This document shows positions 19,108 through 29,950 of a stretch of DNA of 50,378 nucleotides, one piece after another. Position numbers and translations under genes: made by a program. Numbering within the stretch: position 1 is the stretch's first letter; each line of letters opens with the position of its first letter. The notes beneath the pieces were generated by a model that saw only the letters and a program-made list of their open reading frames with translations, was not told the origin of the DNA and ran no database searches. Origin of the DNA: Gnomoniopsis sp. IMI 355080 (taxonomy: Eukaryota; Ascomycota; Sordariomycetes; Diaporthales; Gnomoniaceae); assembly GCA_027946555.1 (NCBI GenBank), contig JAPEVC010000251.1, positions 1 to 50,378 of the forward strand, read 5' to 3'.

Positions 19108-20280
19108 CTAAGACTGCATCTGAGCCTCCTCACAGGCCCGCCATATCCAATCACGGAACCTTACAGGCCTAACCTCGAGGCCAGCCGTTTGATTGATGGT
19201 TTCATTCAGATTGGCCCGTGTAAAGTCATACCGCCCTTCCACTGACACTCGAAGCTGTTGGAAGCAAAAATACTTGGCGACGTCGCTTTCTTGAAGGGCA
19301 AAGTCGAGCATGGCCTGGATACCAGCGTATTCGTATTCGTTCTGGCTGAACGGGACTGTATCCTGGGTCAATACCGAGGTAGGACATCGTAACGACAATA
19401 GCATTTGGAAAGAGGGGATTCGGGGGGTAAGTTACTCACCTCTCCTTGCCATGCTACAATCATGAACGATCTCCTCCAACGACATTTGATCCCCTCGCAT
19501 CCGGAATTCCCTCGGCCAGCGCTCCAGCCCAATGTCCACCGCTGCCGCCACGAAGCGCGCCACGTCGCACACAGAGGTCATCGAAACAGTGACAGGCCGT
19601 CCTTGCGCATTTCGGAGCACAATATCGGCTTGCGCGGTCTCAATGTTGAGCAAATAGTCACCGGGACGCCACACGTTCGCGCTGCGGCCCATGTTGAATC
19701 TGCCTAATCCACCTGGCGCAAAGCGCTCGTAGAGTACCCCGCACGAGAAGACGGTGTATCGCAAGGTGTGCTGGCTATTAGATGCTGGTGAGGAAGAGGA
19801 CGAGGAGGAGTTGTTTAGGTATTGCCGGATGCGCCCAGAGCCGTGGTCGAAAGGGTCGTTGGAAGTCGGCCGTTGCGCGACGGCCCCTTCGAACTCAGCC
19901 GGCACAAAAGTGTGCACGCGTGCATGGCGCGCTGCGTTGATTAGATTGAGTTGGGTGGTCTCCTCGCGGATTGTGGAGATGAGTAAGTCCACGCCTTTTA
20001 AGATGTAGCGTAATTCCTGGGGATTCGTATAGTCGACCACTGCAACCTGTACCCCGAGTTCTTCAAATTCGTAGTGATGCTGTTGGTTCGCGGTCAGCAC
20101 GTTTGGACTTATTACAGAGATCTTGTCCACATGGGTTATTGAAGAGCAGAGCTGGAACAGTGCTCTTAGAGTGCTTACTCTGGTGGACAATACAATGACA
20201 GCATTAGCATTCTGTGCTATTTCCCGCGCGAGAATATGAGCGAAGCCTCCTCCACCGGCAATGGCGATGCGCATGGTCAT
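19108..20280 (-). CDS. NmrA-like / isoflavone-reductase-like NAD(P)-binding protein
   Basis: Exons 19440-20280 and 19108-19355 give 362 residues from the ATG at 20280. The Rossmann start MRIAIAGGGGFAHILAREIA carries a Gly-rich dinucleotide loop. ELGVQVAVVDYTNPQELRYIL, GVDLLISTIREETTQ and the HTFVPAEFEG strand follow the plan of the NmrA/PCBER (atypical short-chain dehydrogenase) family. The C-terminal substrate part follows the 84-nt intron. Here the obvious CCCAG acceptor (ending 19363) would break the frame; the GATACAG acceptor (ending 19356) keeps it and gives RRVPFSQNEYEYAG. A Ser run (about seven) lies in the middle. The upstream in-frame ATG at 20358 would add 26 residues with no family resemblance, so I prefer 20280 (or 20274). 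It may be a reductase of small phenolics or a redox-sensing regulator; the substrate is unknown. Confidence 0.82.
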
Positions 20281-21903
20281 GGTAACTTTCGTTAGTACGC
20301 CGTAGTGTGTCAACCATTGCGCCTGGGAGCTTGGCCGAATAGATAACCCATCCGCCAAACACTCAAGGTTGACTCTGTCGAGGCCTTGGGATGCTTCACC
20401 GTCAAGGTAGTTTGTTGCCTAACGCAACGCAACGTGATGGAAACAAAATTCCGAAAAGCAGAATTGTGGAATACGTTGAGGCTATGAGCGAATGAAAGAC
20501 ATCCGGGATAGCCTCATTGAGCACCATTCTATATGCAGGTCGATGCACTCTGCCTCGCATAGGGGCTGCGGACGCCATGACTGGCTTGGTCCGGAAAAGA
20601 AACTGGCCCATCGCCACTTTTTTTTTTCTGCCATTGGGTGTCAGGGATCTGCTACCACCCCCAGTAAGTCGAGCTGATAAGTGGGTGGACAAGGTGGGCA
20701 TTGCTAACGAAATCTTGCTTGAATCTGGATGCTTTGGGAGATCCGCCAATGCGAGGGGGGCGCATACCGAGGAGATACCGAGAGCTTGGCTTGAAATGGT
20801 GCATATTGGGGGCAAGGGACAGACATTGACCGACCAATACCTTTTTGGTGACCAGATTGGGGGATGATCCATCAGGGGTGGAGCAGGGCAGGCAGTAAGT
20901 GCGCAGAGCAGAACGTCAGAACGTTTGCCATATTCCCGACAGCCTCGTAGGGCTGAAAGGGACAGCCCGGCGGGCTGCATTTGCAGATCACCCGTTCCTC
21001 CCGTACCTACACCATCCTCGCCCACGCCTCTCGGCAGTGAGACGTGAGAAAAAGGGTGACCCGTCTGACCCGTCTCAAATGTCATCGAGGCCCCCACTAT
21101 CGCCAGGAAGTGTCGGGCCGTGATAGATTCTCACTTGTAGGACACCCCTCCCCCCTGTCCCCACAGAGAACATTTTCATTCGTTTCTGGTGTCTCGACAT
21201 CACAAACAGACTGAAGTCGACCCAGACAAAATCAGGACCGTATATGCACGTCAGATCTAGCCGAGCACAAACGGCCCTAAAAGATGACCAACGTGGACTT
21301 CTTAGCTAAGCCAGGATAACCCATTTTTTCCCCCTTTGGCCAAAAGCGTCTATTGGCACATATTCGCCGTGGTCATACGGCGAAACGGTCTTTCTGAGAC
21401 CTGGCGGATGACCACCTAGCCGCATTACCCACAGGATCACTTGGAATGCAGGGCAAGGGCCTCATCGCGAACGACACGGAGGTCTCGTGAACAACGGAGA
21501 CTTGAGATCTGAGACGCTTGTCTGTGGCTCGCCACTGCTTAGTGGGCGATATGCTCTCTGAAGGCCCCGCGGAGGAAGCAGGTTCGGCACACTATTGGAC
21601 GATTATACGACCCGAGACAAAAGACGAGAGCGAGTTGACTGGCAGCCTGGTGGAAAGGTGAGGACAGGGCCAAGATGAAAGGATTGCCTACCGAGACGAG
21701 GATTGTTGGTCCAGAGTGGCATGCGGATGAAGTAACCGAGCCAAGCCATTGTCGCCGCTTCGTCCCCCAATTGGGAAACATGGGCCGTCTGTGGTTGCGC
21801 CGGAAAGATGAGACCGGTGATCCTTGGCTCAAAGATTCGGCCACGCGGATCAGCATAGTGAGGTGTACAAAGACTCAAGGCACAGCTGACTCCCTGTCAA
21901 CAC

Positions 21904-21939
21904 GAAGGAGAAGAGAGAGGGAGAGAGGCAGAGAGAGAC
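21904..21939 (+). repeat. GA-rich low-complexity tract
   Basis: About 36 bases made almost wholly of G and A in GAGA-type repeats. It may be a simple repeat or a promoter-type GAGA element; no gene start lies immediately next to it. Confidence 0.7.
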
Positions 21940-22247
21940 GCAAGGGTCTTGGCTGCCGCGTCATGCGAGTACTTGTGAAGCTTACAACGTGTGTTTGCGC
22001 TTTTGCATTGCAGAGGGAGGCTGACATTCATTTCTGACCACCACTTCAGCTTTACCTTGCCAACAAATGCAGGACTCAGGCCAGATTTGATCAATCATGA
22101 TTTCCTCTGAGACGGGCCTGCCGAGGAACTCCAGTAGATAGGGGAAAGGAGGCTGATAGGGGACATGATCAAAAGATGCAGTATTACAGAATGGTTGATC
22201 TTCAGGCGGCCACCACGAGGCGAGGTTGAAAGATACCTACCTGGGTG

Positions 22248-22261
22248 CCTAGGTACCTAGG
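22248..22261. repeat. 14-bp perfect palindrome CCTAGGTACCTAGG
   Basis: Perfectly self-complementary over 14 bp and identical to the copy at 24925-24938. It belongs to a family of ACCTAGGT-containing sites scattered through the intergenic DNA of this window. It lies about 530 bp beyond the dioxygenase stop codon. Confidence 0.85.
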
Positions 22262-22452
22262 TCCTGTGGCTGATGGCCCGTCCGATTGTGGCTGTGATGT
22301 GTTCAAACTTTTGTGGCGTAGGCAAACGACATGTTTTCTGAGACCCTGACTGAAATTGTTTCGCAGTCCTTCCGACTCCGTAACTTGAACAACCTGACAA
22401 CTTTGCTTCAACCTACGACACTTTGTGAGGTTTTCTTAGCCACGTTGGGAAA

Positions 22453-22464
22453 GTACCTAGGTAC
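22453..22464. repeat. 12-bp palindrome GTACCTAGGTAC
   Basis: Perfect 12-bp palindrome of the same ACCTAGGT family, 190 bp from the 14-bp copy at 22248. Confidence 0.85.
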
Positions 22465-22791
22465 CCCGCTATGTGGAAAGTGGCATGATATGTACACTTA
22501 CCTGATTAGCACCTGCAACTGTGCATCGCGCTGACCTGCTGGATGGTGAATATGCAGGGGCACCGTTCAATCAAGGTTCGATACCCAAATCCAACTCAGC
22601 ATCGACCTCAAGATGCCAAGAATACATTGACATAGCTGTACTGGGCAGTGTACTAGTCATAAGGCGAACAGGTGAATAGGATGAACGTCATATATGCTCA
22701 TTCTATAACCTCTATTTGGTATCATGTCTATAGTGAAACAATGCTATTACAGCGAACCAGCAAAAACAACACTCATCACTCTCACGAGCCC

Positions 22792-23891
22792 TTAGATGTC
22801 TTGGCCATTCTCGTCAACCTCCTCATCAAGACCACCCAAGCTGTGCGTCTCGACAGCAGTAGTGTCGACTCCAATGGTGATGTATCCAATCATACCCTTG
22901 GTGACGTCCTCACCATCAGCGGGAACAACGCTGATGACCGGATCGTACCCGTTGGCGAAGCTGTCAGAGAAGATGCTGTCAACGGCGTTGGTGGTGCGGT
23001 TGATCTGCGTGTGTTGAGAGTAAGGCTCCAGCGCCATGATCTTCTCCTCCAGCTCCTCGTCAAAGTACAGCTGGCCGGCCGAGACGATGTCGCCAGACGA
23101 GATGGTCCCGTTGCTGCGGAGGACCCAGTCGTGGTAGACCTGGACGTGGATGTGGATGGCGCGGTCGACATAGAAGCCGGGGAAGACGGTCTTCATTTGC
23201 ATCATGCCGTTGGCGTCAGTGGGCCACATGCCACGCAGGAACGTCGTATCGTCCGTGTGGAGGTCGGTCACTCCAATGTTGTAGTCGGATGCCGAGATGT
23301 TGAGCTCCTGCAGCAGGTCGAGGAAGGGCGTGTTGGGCGATAGGGCGGTGAAGGATGAGTACGAGCCAGTGGCATTGCTGCGTAAGTAGTCAGTAATGTG
23401 TCCGTCTGATTTGAGTTTGTTCAAGAAACTTACCAGTGCCAAAAGTTAAGCATCACGTTGGGCAGGGGCTCGCATGTTGCCATGTCCAAAACACCGACAT
23501 CCAAGGTCAGTGGCACACCAGGCTGATCCTCAGACATGTCCTGGCGGAGGGTCTGCGAGTTGGGGTAGACGTATGGGCCCCAAGTGATCTCGGGCGACAG
23601 CACACAGGTGTCGTTCTGGATGACCGAGTAGTACGGCGCCTCAGTCGTGATGGTGTAGGTGGCGTTCTCGGAAGCGGCACGCTTCGCGAGGAACTCGGCC
23701 TCCTCCTCGGCGCGCTTCTTGTTCATCCGCTCGGCGTAGCGCTTCTTGTTGAAGGCAGCGGCCGCGGGCTCGCAGCGCTTGGACATCATGCCGCGGCGCG
23801 CAATCTCACCACGCGGGAGGACCTCGGGGTGAGCGAGGGCGCCGGTGGAGAGGAGGCCGACGGTGGCGGCGGCAAGGCTGGTGATCTTCAT
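22792..23891 (-). CDS. Secreted intradiol ring-cleavage dioxygenase
   Basis: Exons 23434-23891 and 22792-23377 give 347 residues. The 56-nt intron (GTAAGT...CGCAG) restores the family motif NFWHCNATGSYSSF. The enzyme class opens catechol-type rings between the two hydroxyls using non-haem Fe(III). Visible motifs are the WHCNATGxYS segment, TTFLRGMWPTDANGMM, and FPGFYVDRAIHIHVQV, which carries a Tyr ligand and both His ligands. The start at 23891 gives a signal peptide (MKITSLAAATVGLLSTGALA). It is followed by a pro-like region with dibasic sites (ARRG, SKRCEP) and a very basic/acidic helix (about 45-72). An upstream in-frame ATG at 23975 would bury the signal peptide. Secreted fungal members act on lignin- or tannin-derived aromatics outside the cell; the substrate here is not determined. 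Confidence 0.9.
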
Positions 23892-24614
23892 GTTGCCGGT
23901 TATTGTGTTGCAAAGAATGACTTGACTGGTGAGTTGGGCAACGAAAGTGTGGGTACTAGAAAACCCGTGGGACACAATAAACGACAGGAACGAGTGGGCA
24001 AAGAAGGACTAGCTGGTTCGGAGTAAAGCTGAACATGAGGTTCGACCAGACTAATCGTCGGACGGGCCTTTCACATTTATGTCCAACTTGACAAGCCCCT
24101 GAACAACATGACATTCGTTCACGACCATTTGAGCGCTTTGCTGAGCATTAGACATCGTTTGTTTGGTCATAGCGACGGAACGTGGCGGTGGGTCAACCCC
24201 CAAAAACAGAACAGCCGAAGTACAAGTATAAACATCGTGGCGATGGCAGATGTACTATGTAGGTGGATCTGGATGATCGCTACGCCCGAAGATCCACCAC
24301 ACTATTCGTCTGTCACCCTTATAAACATATTGCCTGCCAAAGTTGGTGGATACTTGTTTGGGGGGTGTCGAGAGTGAATAGTTGGATTAGCTTGGCTGCC
24401 CCTTGCATGCTCTGAAAGTCTCCGGCGCAGAGGGTCTGCCCAATCCGCGCAAACCCACCAGCCTACCCATTCTTTCTCAATCTCGTAGATATCGTTGGAT
24501 GCTGTCCGACTGGGATGTCCGGAACGTGGATCTGGGCTCCCGAGGTAGATAAACTAGGACCCTCCGAGCACCGACTCCGTACGCAATCCCTTGCGCGTAT
24601 GGATTTTTGTTGGG

Positions 24615-24657
24615 CCTCTTTTTTCTTTTTTCTTTTTCTTTTCCCTTTTCTTTCTTT
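24615..24657 (+). repeat. Pyrimidine (T/C) tract
   Basis: Forty-three consecutive pyrimidines, mainly T runs with single C interruptions. It is probably simple-sequence DNA; such tracts also occur in fungal promoters, but no plus-strand gene follows closely. Confidence 0.8.
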
Positions 24658-24924
24658 ACAAAGCGAGTCATGGAGAAACCCAGGGCTTAGTCAAGTTTCT
24701 GAACTTCTGCCCTCAGATTGTATACAATACTGGGCCGTATCTAGGATCACAGAAAACTTATCTACAGTGTTAGGTCTGTGGGAAGGGGATCCATGCGTAA
24801 ATGCACTCTGGAGATGGTCCGAAGGTCAATATAGTGGACGTGACATCTACCAAGATAAAAAAAGATTTGCAGTACTACGAAACCTGTACCGCGATGTGGT
24901 GCGCCTCGGGGCAGTACCTACCTA

Positions 24925-24938
24925 CCTAGGTACCTAGG
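24925..24938. repeat. 14-bp perfect palindrome CCTAGGTACCTAGG (second copy)
   Basis: Identical to 22248-22261 and preceded by two CCTA steps (24917-24924). It lies 1.03 kb upstream of the dioxygenase start codon. Confidence 0.85.
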
Positions 24939-26688
24939 CAGGGAATCAAAAAGCCAAGTTAAAAGTTGCCCAGGCGGGATCTCCACGGCGTCAACCGTCC
25001 AGCGCACAGATATGATGTTCGCCTGGGCAAACCTTGGAAGCCTGGGCATACGTTGCGTTCTACAATCTGGAACCACTGAACCAGCCGAGCAAGGCCAACA
25101 AACAAGCGCTCATCCGCGCAATTGAGCCGCAAGTTCGTCCAGCGTTGCAATGCGGGAGTGTTGTGCAGATCTGTCATACAAACAAGCATGCATATTCTAC
25201 TATGGTTCATTATAAGGTGTCTATATCTCAAGATTGTATGCAGACTCGCACGTCCCCTATCCGGGTATCTGGGACTGTTTCGAGACAAAAAAGACGGTTC
25301 CTGATTTTTTTTGTACGGGGGCCCCCTGTTATTGAACGCTAGCTAGATCTGTCGAATACAGGCCCGACAGGCTGCATGTTCATGCACGCATCCCTATCAT
25401 CAACCCCGCCGAATACCTAGGTGCGCATCCCACGTGGGGGAGGAAAAGAGTCAGTCAGGCTGTTAGGAGGATCATCCCCTCTTGTATTGTGACAAGTAAC
25501 GTAGACTTGGTCACCCCTTTTCAGTTTCTGATTCAAGGCTAGAGAATTCATGTACATACACTATGTACGTGAGGAAAAACAAGTTTGCAAACACATACCT
25601 TGATTAGCATAGAAATAGCAAGCATGTGCCAAGGGACACCACAGGGGGGTCCTCTTCCGACCGCCCTCGTTCATCCGGTTTTTTACCAGTAGGCAAGACT
25701 GGACGCATCTACTGCGTACATTCATCGTGGCTTGGGAGATCCGTTTATTTCCTGTTCCACTTTCTTCCAGAAGACCCACGCGTGGAGTTTCGAAACCAAC
25801 CTGCTACGGGATGTGGGAGGCGCTCCGCCGAGATTGTTGGTTAATATACAGGAGTGCACCTCACATACCTAGGACCGCAGTACTACTATCCGATAGTATA
25901 TATACCTGTAGTCCGTAGAAACATACATCTCGCGAGTCAGGCAGTACATATTCAGCTTGGATACTATGATATAGTCTCGTAAATATTGATCCACTTCCAT
26001 CTGGCCAGGCACATCACCTGCCTACCAAGGCATATTAGGCGCAAAAAACTTCCTCGCGTGTTGGCGGATGGGGAAGGTATTTCGTGCAGTTCTTCAGTCG
26101 TGAAATAAAGCCTGCGAGTCGGTCACCGTTGCAATATTTCGTTAGATATTCAGATAGTAGGCGTTTAGCGATAACCAAGCACTTACAAATGTCATAGTTT
26201 CTGTCTTTTCTTTCTTTTCAACCATCCTATTGTTGAGTCAGACATTTGGCCGGAATGCTACCCCAAAAGTTCCGAGCGCTTATGTTCTTGTTGGTGGTTG
26301 ATTTTTCCGGTGAGCAGTCCGACGGAGGGCAACCGTGTATATCACGTAAACTCCTGCGTAGCTAGTCAAAATCGATCACGCCTGAGGGGGCAGGCCGTCA
26401 GGGTATGATCCATCAACTAGTACCTTTCTTGCCATTGGGGTGGCTGTTCTGGTGTACCTGACGGGAAAGTGCACAGCAAAGGGGTATCGGTCAGTGGATG
26501 ATTGTCACGACGCTTCAAGTAAGGTGTTTGTGCATATGCAATTGATGAGTTCTTCGGTCTACCTAGAGTATCGACTCCCCAAAATCATTGATTCCATTTC
26601 CTCGCAGTACGCCTTGTTCTCAAATCCGGGGTATCAAAATCATGCTACCGTCTCCTCCAAGTCTCATTCGGATAGCACCATGTCGTGC

Positions 26689-27294
26689 TTACTTGGAGCC
26701 AGCCTCGGCCTGCTTCTGAATGTCCGCCTCAGCACCACGTTGCTTGGTCTTGCCAGTATCGTGCTGCTTCTGGTACTCGGCCTCAGCAGCCTTGTTGCCT
26801 GTGACGCCAGCCACAGCACTGCCGAGGGTGCCCGAGACGCGATCACCAATGCCGGTACCTAGGTCGGACAACTGACCGCGGGCTTCCTGCTCCTGGCCCT
26901 CGAGATTCTGCTGGCGGCCTGCGCTCTTAAGATTCTGAAAACCATGGAGTCAGTTCTCTGGGCTCAACCCTGGTGGATGAGATGGAAGGAAGAAGCATAC
27001 CTCAGATCCGACTAGCCCACCTACGGCCTCCTTCGCAGAGCCAACAGTCTGGTTCCACGATCCAGTGGCACGGTCGGGGTCGTCCTTGGCGACACCTGAG
27101 GCAGATACGGTAGCACCAGGGAGCTTGACAGCAGCCTGGGAGGCGTCGTGTTCGGCAGAAGCCTTGTCTTTCTTGGCGTCGCCCTCGGCCTGGTCGCCGG
27201 TGCTGCCAGTGATGGAGCCAATAACACTCTGAACGGAGCCGGTGACAGAGTCGGCGACAGCCTTGAGGGTGGAGGTGTTATCGTTGGAAGACAT
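26689..27294 (-). CDS. CsbD-like stress protein (cruciform/mismatch DNA-recognition protein type)
   Basis: Exons 27001-27294 and 26689-26934 give 179 residues; the 66-nt intron starts GTATGC and ends TTCAG with phase 0, joining LVGSE to NLKSAG. The protein is hydrophilic and Ala/Gly/Lys/Asp/Gln-rich, without cysteine or membrane segment. It repeats the CsbD-type pattern G-x-x-x-Q-x-x-x-G-x-x-K-E-x-x-G (WNQTVGSAKEAVGGLVG) and GRQQNLEGQEQEARG. Fungal proteins of this make-up are often annotated as mismatched-base-pair and cruciform DNA recognition proteins and resemble LEA-type desiccation proteins. A general stress role is likely; DNA binding is not shown by the sequence. A TACCTAGGT palindrome lies inside exon 2, in codons for Leu-Gly-Thr. 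Confidence 0.8.
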
Positions 27295-28284
27295 GGTGAG
27301 TGATTATTCGTTTTGGTTGACTGAATTGATTGGTAGGTAGTTGAATGGTTTGTTTACTTGTGAAGGTTGGTGAGATGTGAGATTGTTGTTCTGGTGAGGG
27401 AATGGGCGTTGTGAGGTGGGAGCAACGGCGACTTTAAGTACTAGCGATGCGCTTGCCAACTTCGTGATTTCACGTACATGTTTCATTCACAGCACCTGCC
27501 TCACCCTAAATCACAGGTTACTATGCAATTCCTTCGCTACACTCGCATCATTGCCCTGCCCAACAGCCAAAGGATTGTGTGCAGAGCGTGCCTTCTTGCG
27601 CGTTCGCTATGACATCACCTCTGCCATGATGTCATCTCCACACTAACACCCGCGCACCTCCGTGCCGGCGTCAGAACTCGCAGATACTATAGCGCAATAT
27701 TCAAGGTCACGATGGTACTTCGCCTGTTGACATTTCCTTGTTAGGTTTGGTACTGAGAAGGCGTGGCTGTTGTTTGTTACTCTGTTTCATGCATACGTAA
27801 TAGGTACCCAAAGTGATTGGGGAAAGACAAGCAACAAGGTAATTCGGCAGCAAACTTCTGGTCTATAAGCTTTGATTGGCGATATTGTGGCATCAGTAAC
27901 CCACACAGGTGGGATCCCTACTACGCGGTTACTTTATGACCCTCGTATTGAGGATGTCGTCGATTTACGTGAATAGATTTAAAATCCCGTCAACGCCAAG
28001 CGACGCCCATGTTTGAGTTCAATTTCACTGGATGTTGTATGTGACTCCGGAATAGACCAGTCCCAGCTCAGAGTGACGATGGTACCACTGCCAACCCATA
28101 TTCAACACCACGACGCCGAAAAAAAAAAGCTCGATAGGCCACGAAGGTTGCTCAAACACCTCTCCATCCGAGTGAAATGGTATCTTGCCGAAAAATAAAG
28201 TACAAAGGGCCGCTCAACCCATGTTGACCATTCTCATCCACGTATGTGTGGCCGGCTAGTCAACAGCACACGGTTGACCAGTAC
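27295..28284. other. Intergenic region, no gene seen
   Basis: These 990 bp lie between two minus-strand genes: the promoter of the CsbD-like gene and the 3' end of NFS1. Short frames only. A run of 9 A lies at about 28122-28130. Confidence 0.5.
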
Positions 28285-29950
28285 TTAGTGCTGGCTCCAC
28301 TGAATGGTATTGAGATCGATACCCTCTTGCACCAACTCCCATAGAGGGCTGAGCTCGCGCAGGAAAGTGACACGCTCCTGAACCGCCTTCAGAACATAGT
28401 CAATCTCCAGATCCGTAGTGAATCGGCCAATGCCGAAACGAATACTCGAATGTGCACTTTCATCACTGTTACCCAAGGCGCGCAAGACGTAGCTGGGCTC
28501 CAATGATGCAGAAGTGCAAGCACTGCCAGATGACAGAGCTATGTCCTTCAATGCCATGAGAAGAGACTCGCCCTCGACATACGCGAAGGAAACGTTTACA
28601 CAACCCGGATAGAAAGCCTCGGGAGCACCGTTTTGGCTGGTGTGCTCGAGAGCCAGCAAGCCTTTGAGGAGCCTATCAGAGAGTTGCTTGATGCGCTTGG
28701 AGTCATACTAATGACGGCGTCAGTATCGTGACCATGGTTTCGTTGCGGTGCGGGGGAGTGATCAATGTCAGTATGTACTTACAGACATCTCTTCTTTAGC
28801 AATACGGCAAGCCTCACCAAAGCCAACTGCCAACGGCGGCGCCAGGGTACCACTCCTCAAACCTCGCTCCTGCCCACCTCCACTGATGATAGGGTCAATC
28901 CTGACACGCGGCCGCCTACGGACGTAGCAGGCACCAATGCCCTTCGGCCCATAGATCTTATGCGAAGAAATAGACATGAGGTCGATGTTCATGGCGTTGA
29001 CGTCGAGAGGGATCTTGCCAACAGCCTGCGCTGCGTCCGTGTGGAAGAACACTTTGTTCGCCCGACAGATCTTGCCGATCTCCGCGATGGGCTGGATTAC
29101 ACCGATCTCGTTGTTGACAGTCATGATGCTGACCAAAGCAGTCTCTGGCTTGATAGCAGCCTTGAGCGCATCCAAGTCGACCAGTCCATTGTTCTGTACC
29201 GGCAAGTAGGTGATTTCGTAGCCTTCATCCTGAAGATGCCTGCAGCTGTCAAGGACGCATTTGTGCTCGGTCTGTGTGGTGATGATATGTTTCTTCTTGC
29301 CCGAGCGACCGAAGAACCTCGCCACACCCTTGATGCTCATGTTGTTGCTCTCGGTAGCACCACTTGTGAATATGATCTCCTTTGGGTCAGCGCCTATTAA
29401 ATCTGCCACGTGCTGTCTTGCATCCTCGACGGCCTTTTCACTTTCCCAACCGTAAGCGTGTGTTTTCGAGTGTGGATTGCCGAATACGCCGACGTAGTAG
29501 GGAATCATGGCATCCAAGACTCGAGGATCGACAGGCGTGGTAGCTTGCATGTCGAGATAAATCGGTCGTTGACCCTCCTCCATCAAGGTCGCTTCTTTCA
29601 ATACATCTACATGCGTGTCAGTCTCGATCATAAAGTTGTGGGCTCGGCCTGACAGTCTTACCTGCCATGGGGCTAACAAGCATGTTGCCATCTTGTTGCC
29701 CGCCCATCGCCAGACCCGACTTCTGCAACATCTCCTTGTCCAAATGTATGGCTGTCTCTATCTTTGGTTCGGCGACCTGTGCATTGTCTCTCTTAGATTC
29801 GGTAACATAACTGCGGCGGGGAGCTGTCTGAGGAAGCACAGTCGCCACCCTCGAGGCGTGCGACGCTCGGCGTAGCGATGCTGATATCGATGGGTTTTTG
29901 GAGGCGAGGCGACAAGCCTGTCTCACTGCAGACGGTCCTAGGCCTGCCAT
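28285..29950 (-). CDS. NFS1: Mitochondrial cysteine desulfurase NFS1
   Basis: PLP enzyme that takes sulfur from cysteine for iron-sulfur cluster assembly and tRNA thiolation. Exons 29662-29950, 28783-29606 and 28285-28707 give 511 residues, the usual fungal length. An Arg/Ser-rich mitochondrial presequence covers about the first 50 residues. The class V aminotransferase fold starts at RPIYLDMQATTPVDPRVLDA. Visible active-site pieces are TSGATESNN, HTDAAQAVGK, the PLP lysine in SISSHKIYGPKG, GGGQERGLRSGT and the catalytic Cys loop SSGSACTSASLEPSYVL. Introns are 55 nt (GTAAGA...TGTAG) and 75 nt (GTAAGT...ATTAG, with a CTGAC branch site). It is divergent from RVS167 across 1.24 kb. Confidence 0.95.

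Larger units (their letters stand above)
20281..22791. other. Gene-poor 2.5 kb region with simple repeats and palindromes
   Basis: No supported gene. The longest frame (20402-21097, minus, 231 codons) has no motif, and frames on the other strand cover much of the same ground. The region holds a GA-rich tract at 21904-21939, a 14-bp palindrome CCTAGGTACCTAGG at 22248-22261 and a related GTACCTAGGTAC at 22453-22464. I see no tRNA. Confidence 0.45.
23892..26688. other. Gene-poor 2.8 kb region with pyrimidine tract and palindromes
   Basis: No supported gene. It carries a 43-nt pyrimidine tract at 24615-24657, the palindrome CCTAGGTACCTAGG at 24925-24938, ACCTAGGT at 25415-25422 and a variant ACCTAGGA at 25867. 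Open frames are short and overlap on both strands. The dioxygenase promoter is on the left side. Confidence 0.45.

Noticed and set aside
19108..20358. Apparent frameshift between the two parts of the NmrA-like gene
   Set aside because: Use of the GATACAG acceptor ending at 19356 restores the frame exactly, so no pseudogene call is needed.
20402..21097. 231-codon minus-strand open frame between the NmrA-like and dioxygenase genes
   Set aside because: No motif, no signal or membrane segment, composition not protein-like, and several plus-strand frames overlap it. I treat it as chance in a GC-rich stretch.
22570..22590. GGTTCGATACC resembling a tRNA B box
   Set aside because: The flanking bases cannot form the five-pair T stem and no A box or acceptor stem is found at the right distance.
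22672..24026. Long plus-strand frames over the dioxygenase
   Set aside because: Antisense shadows of the two dioxygenase exons.
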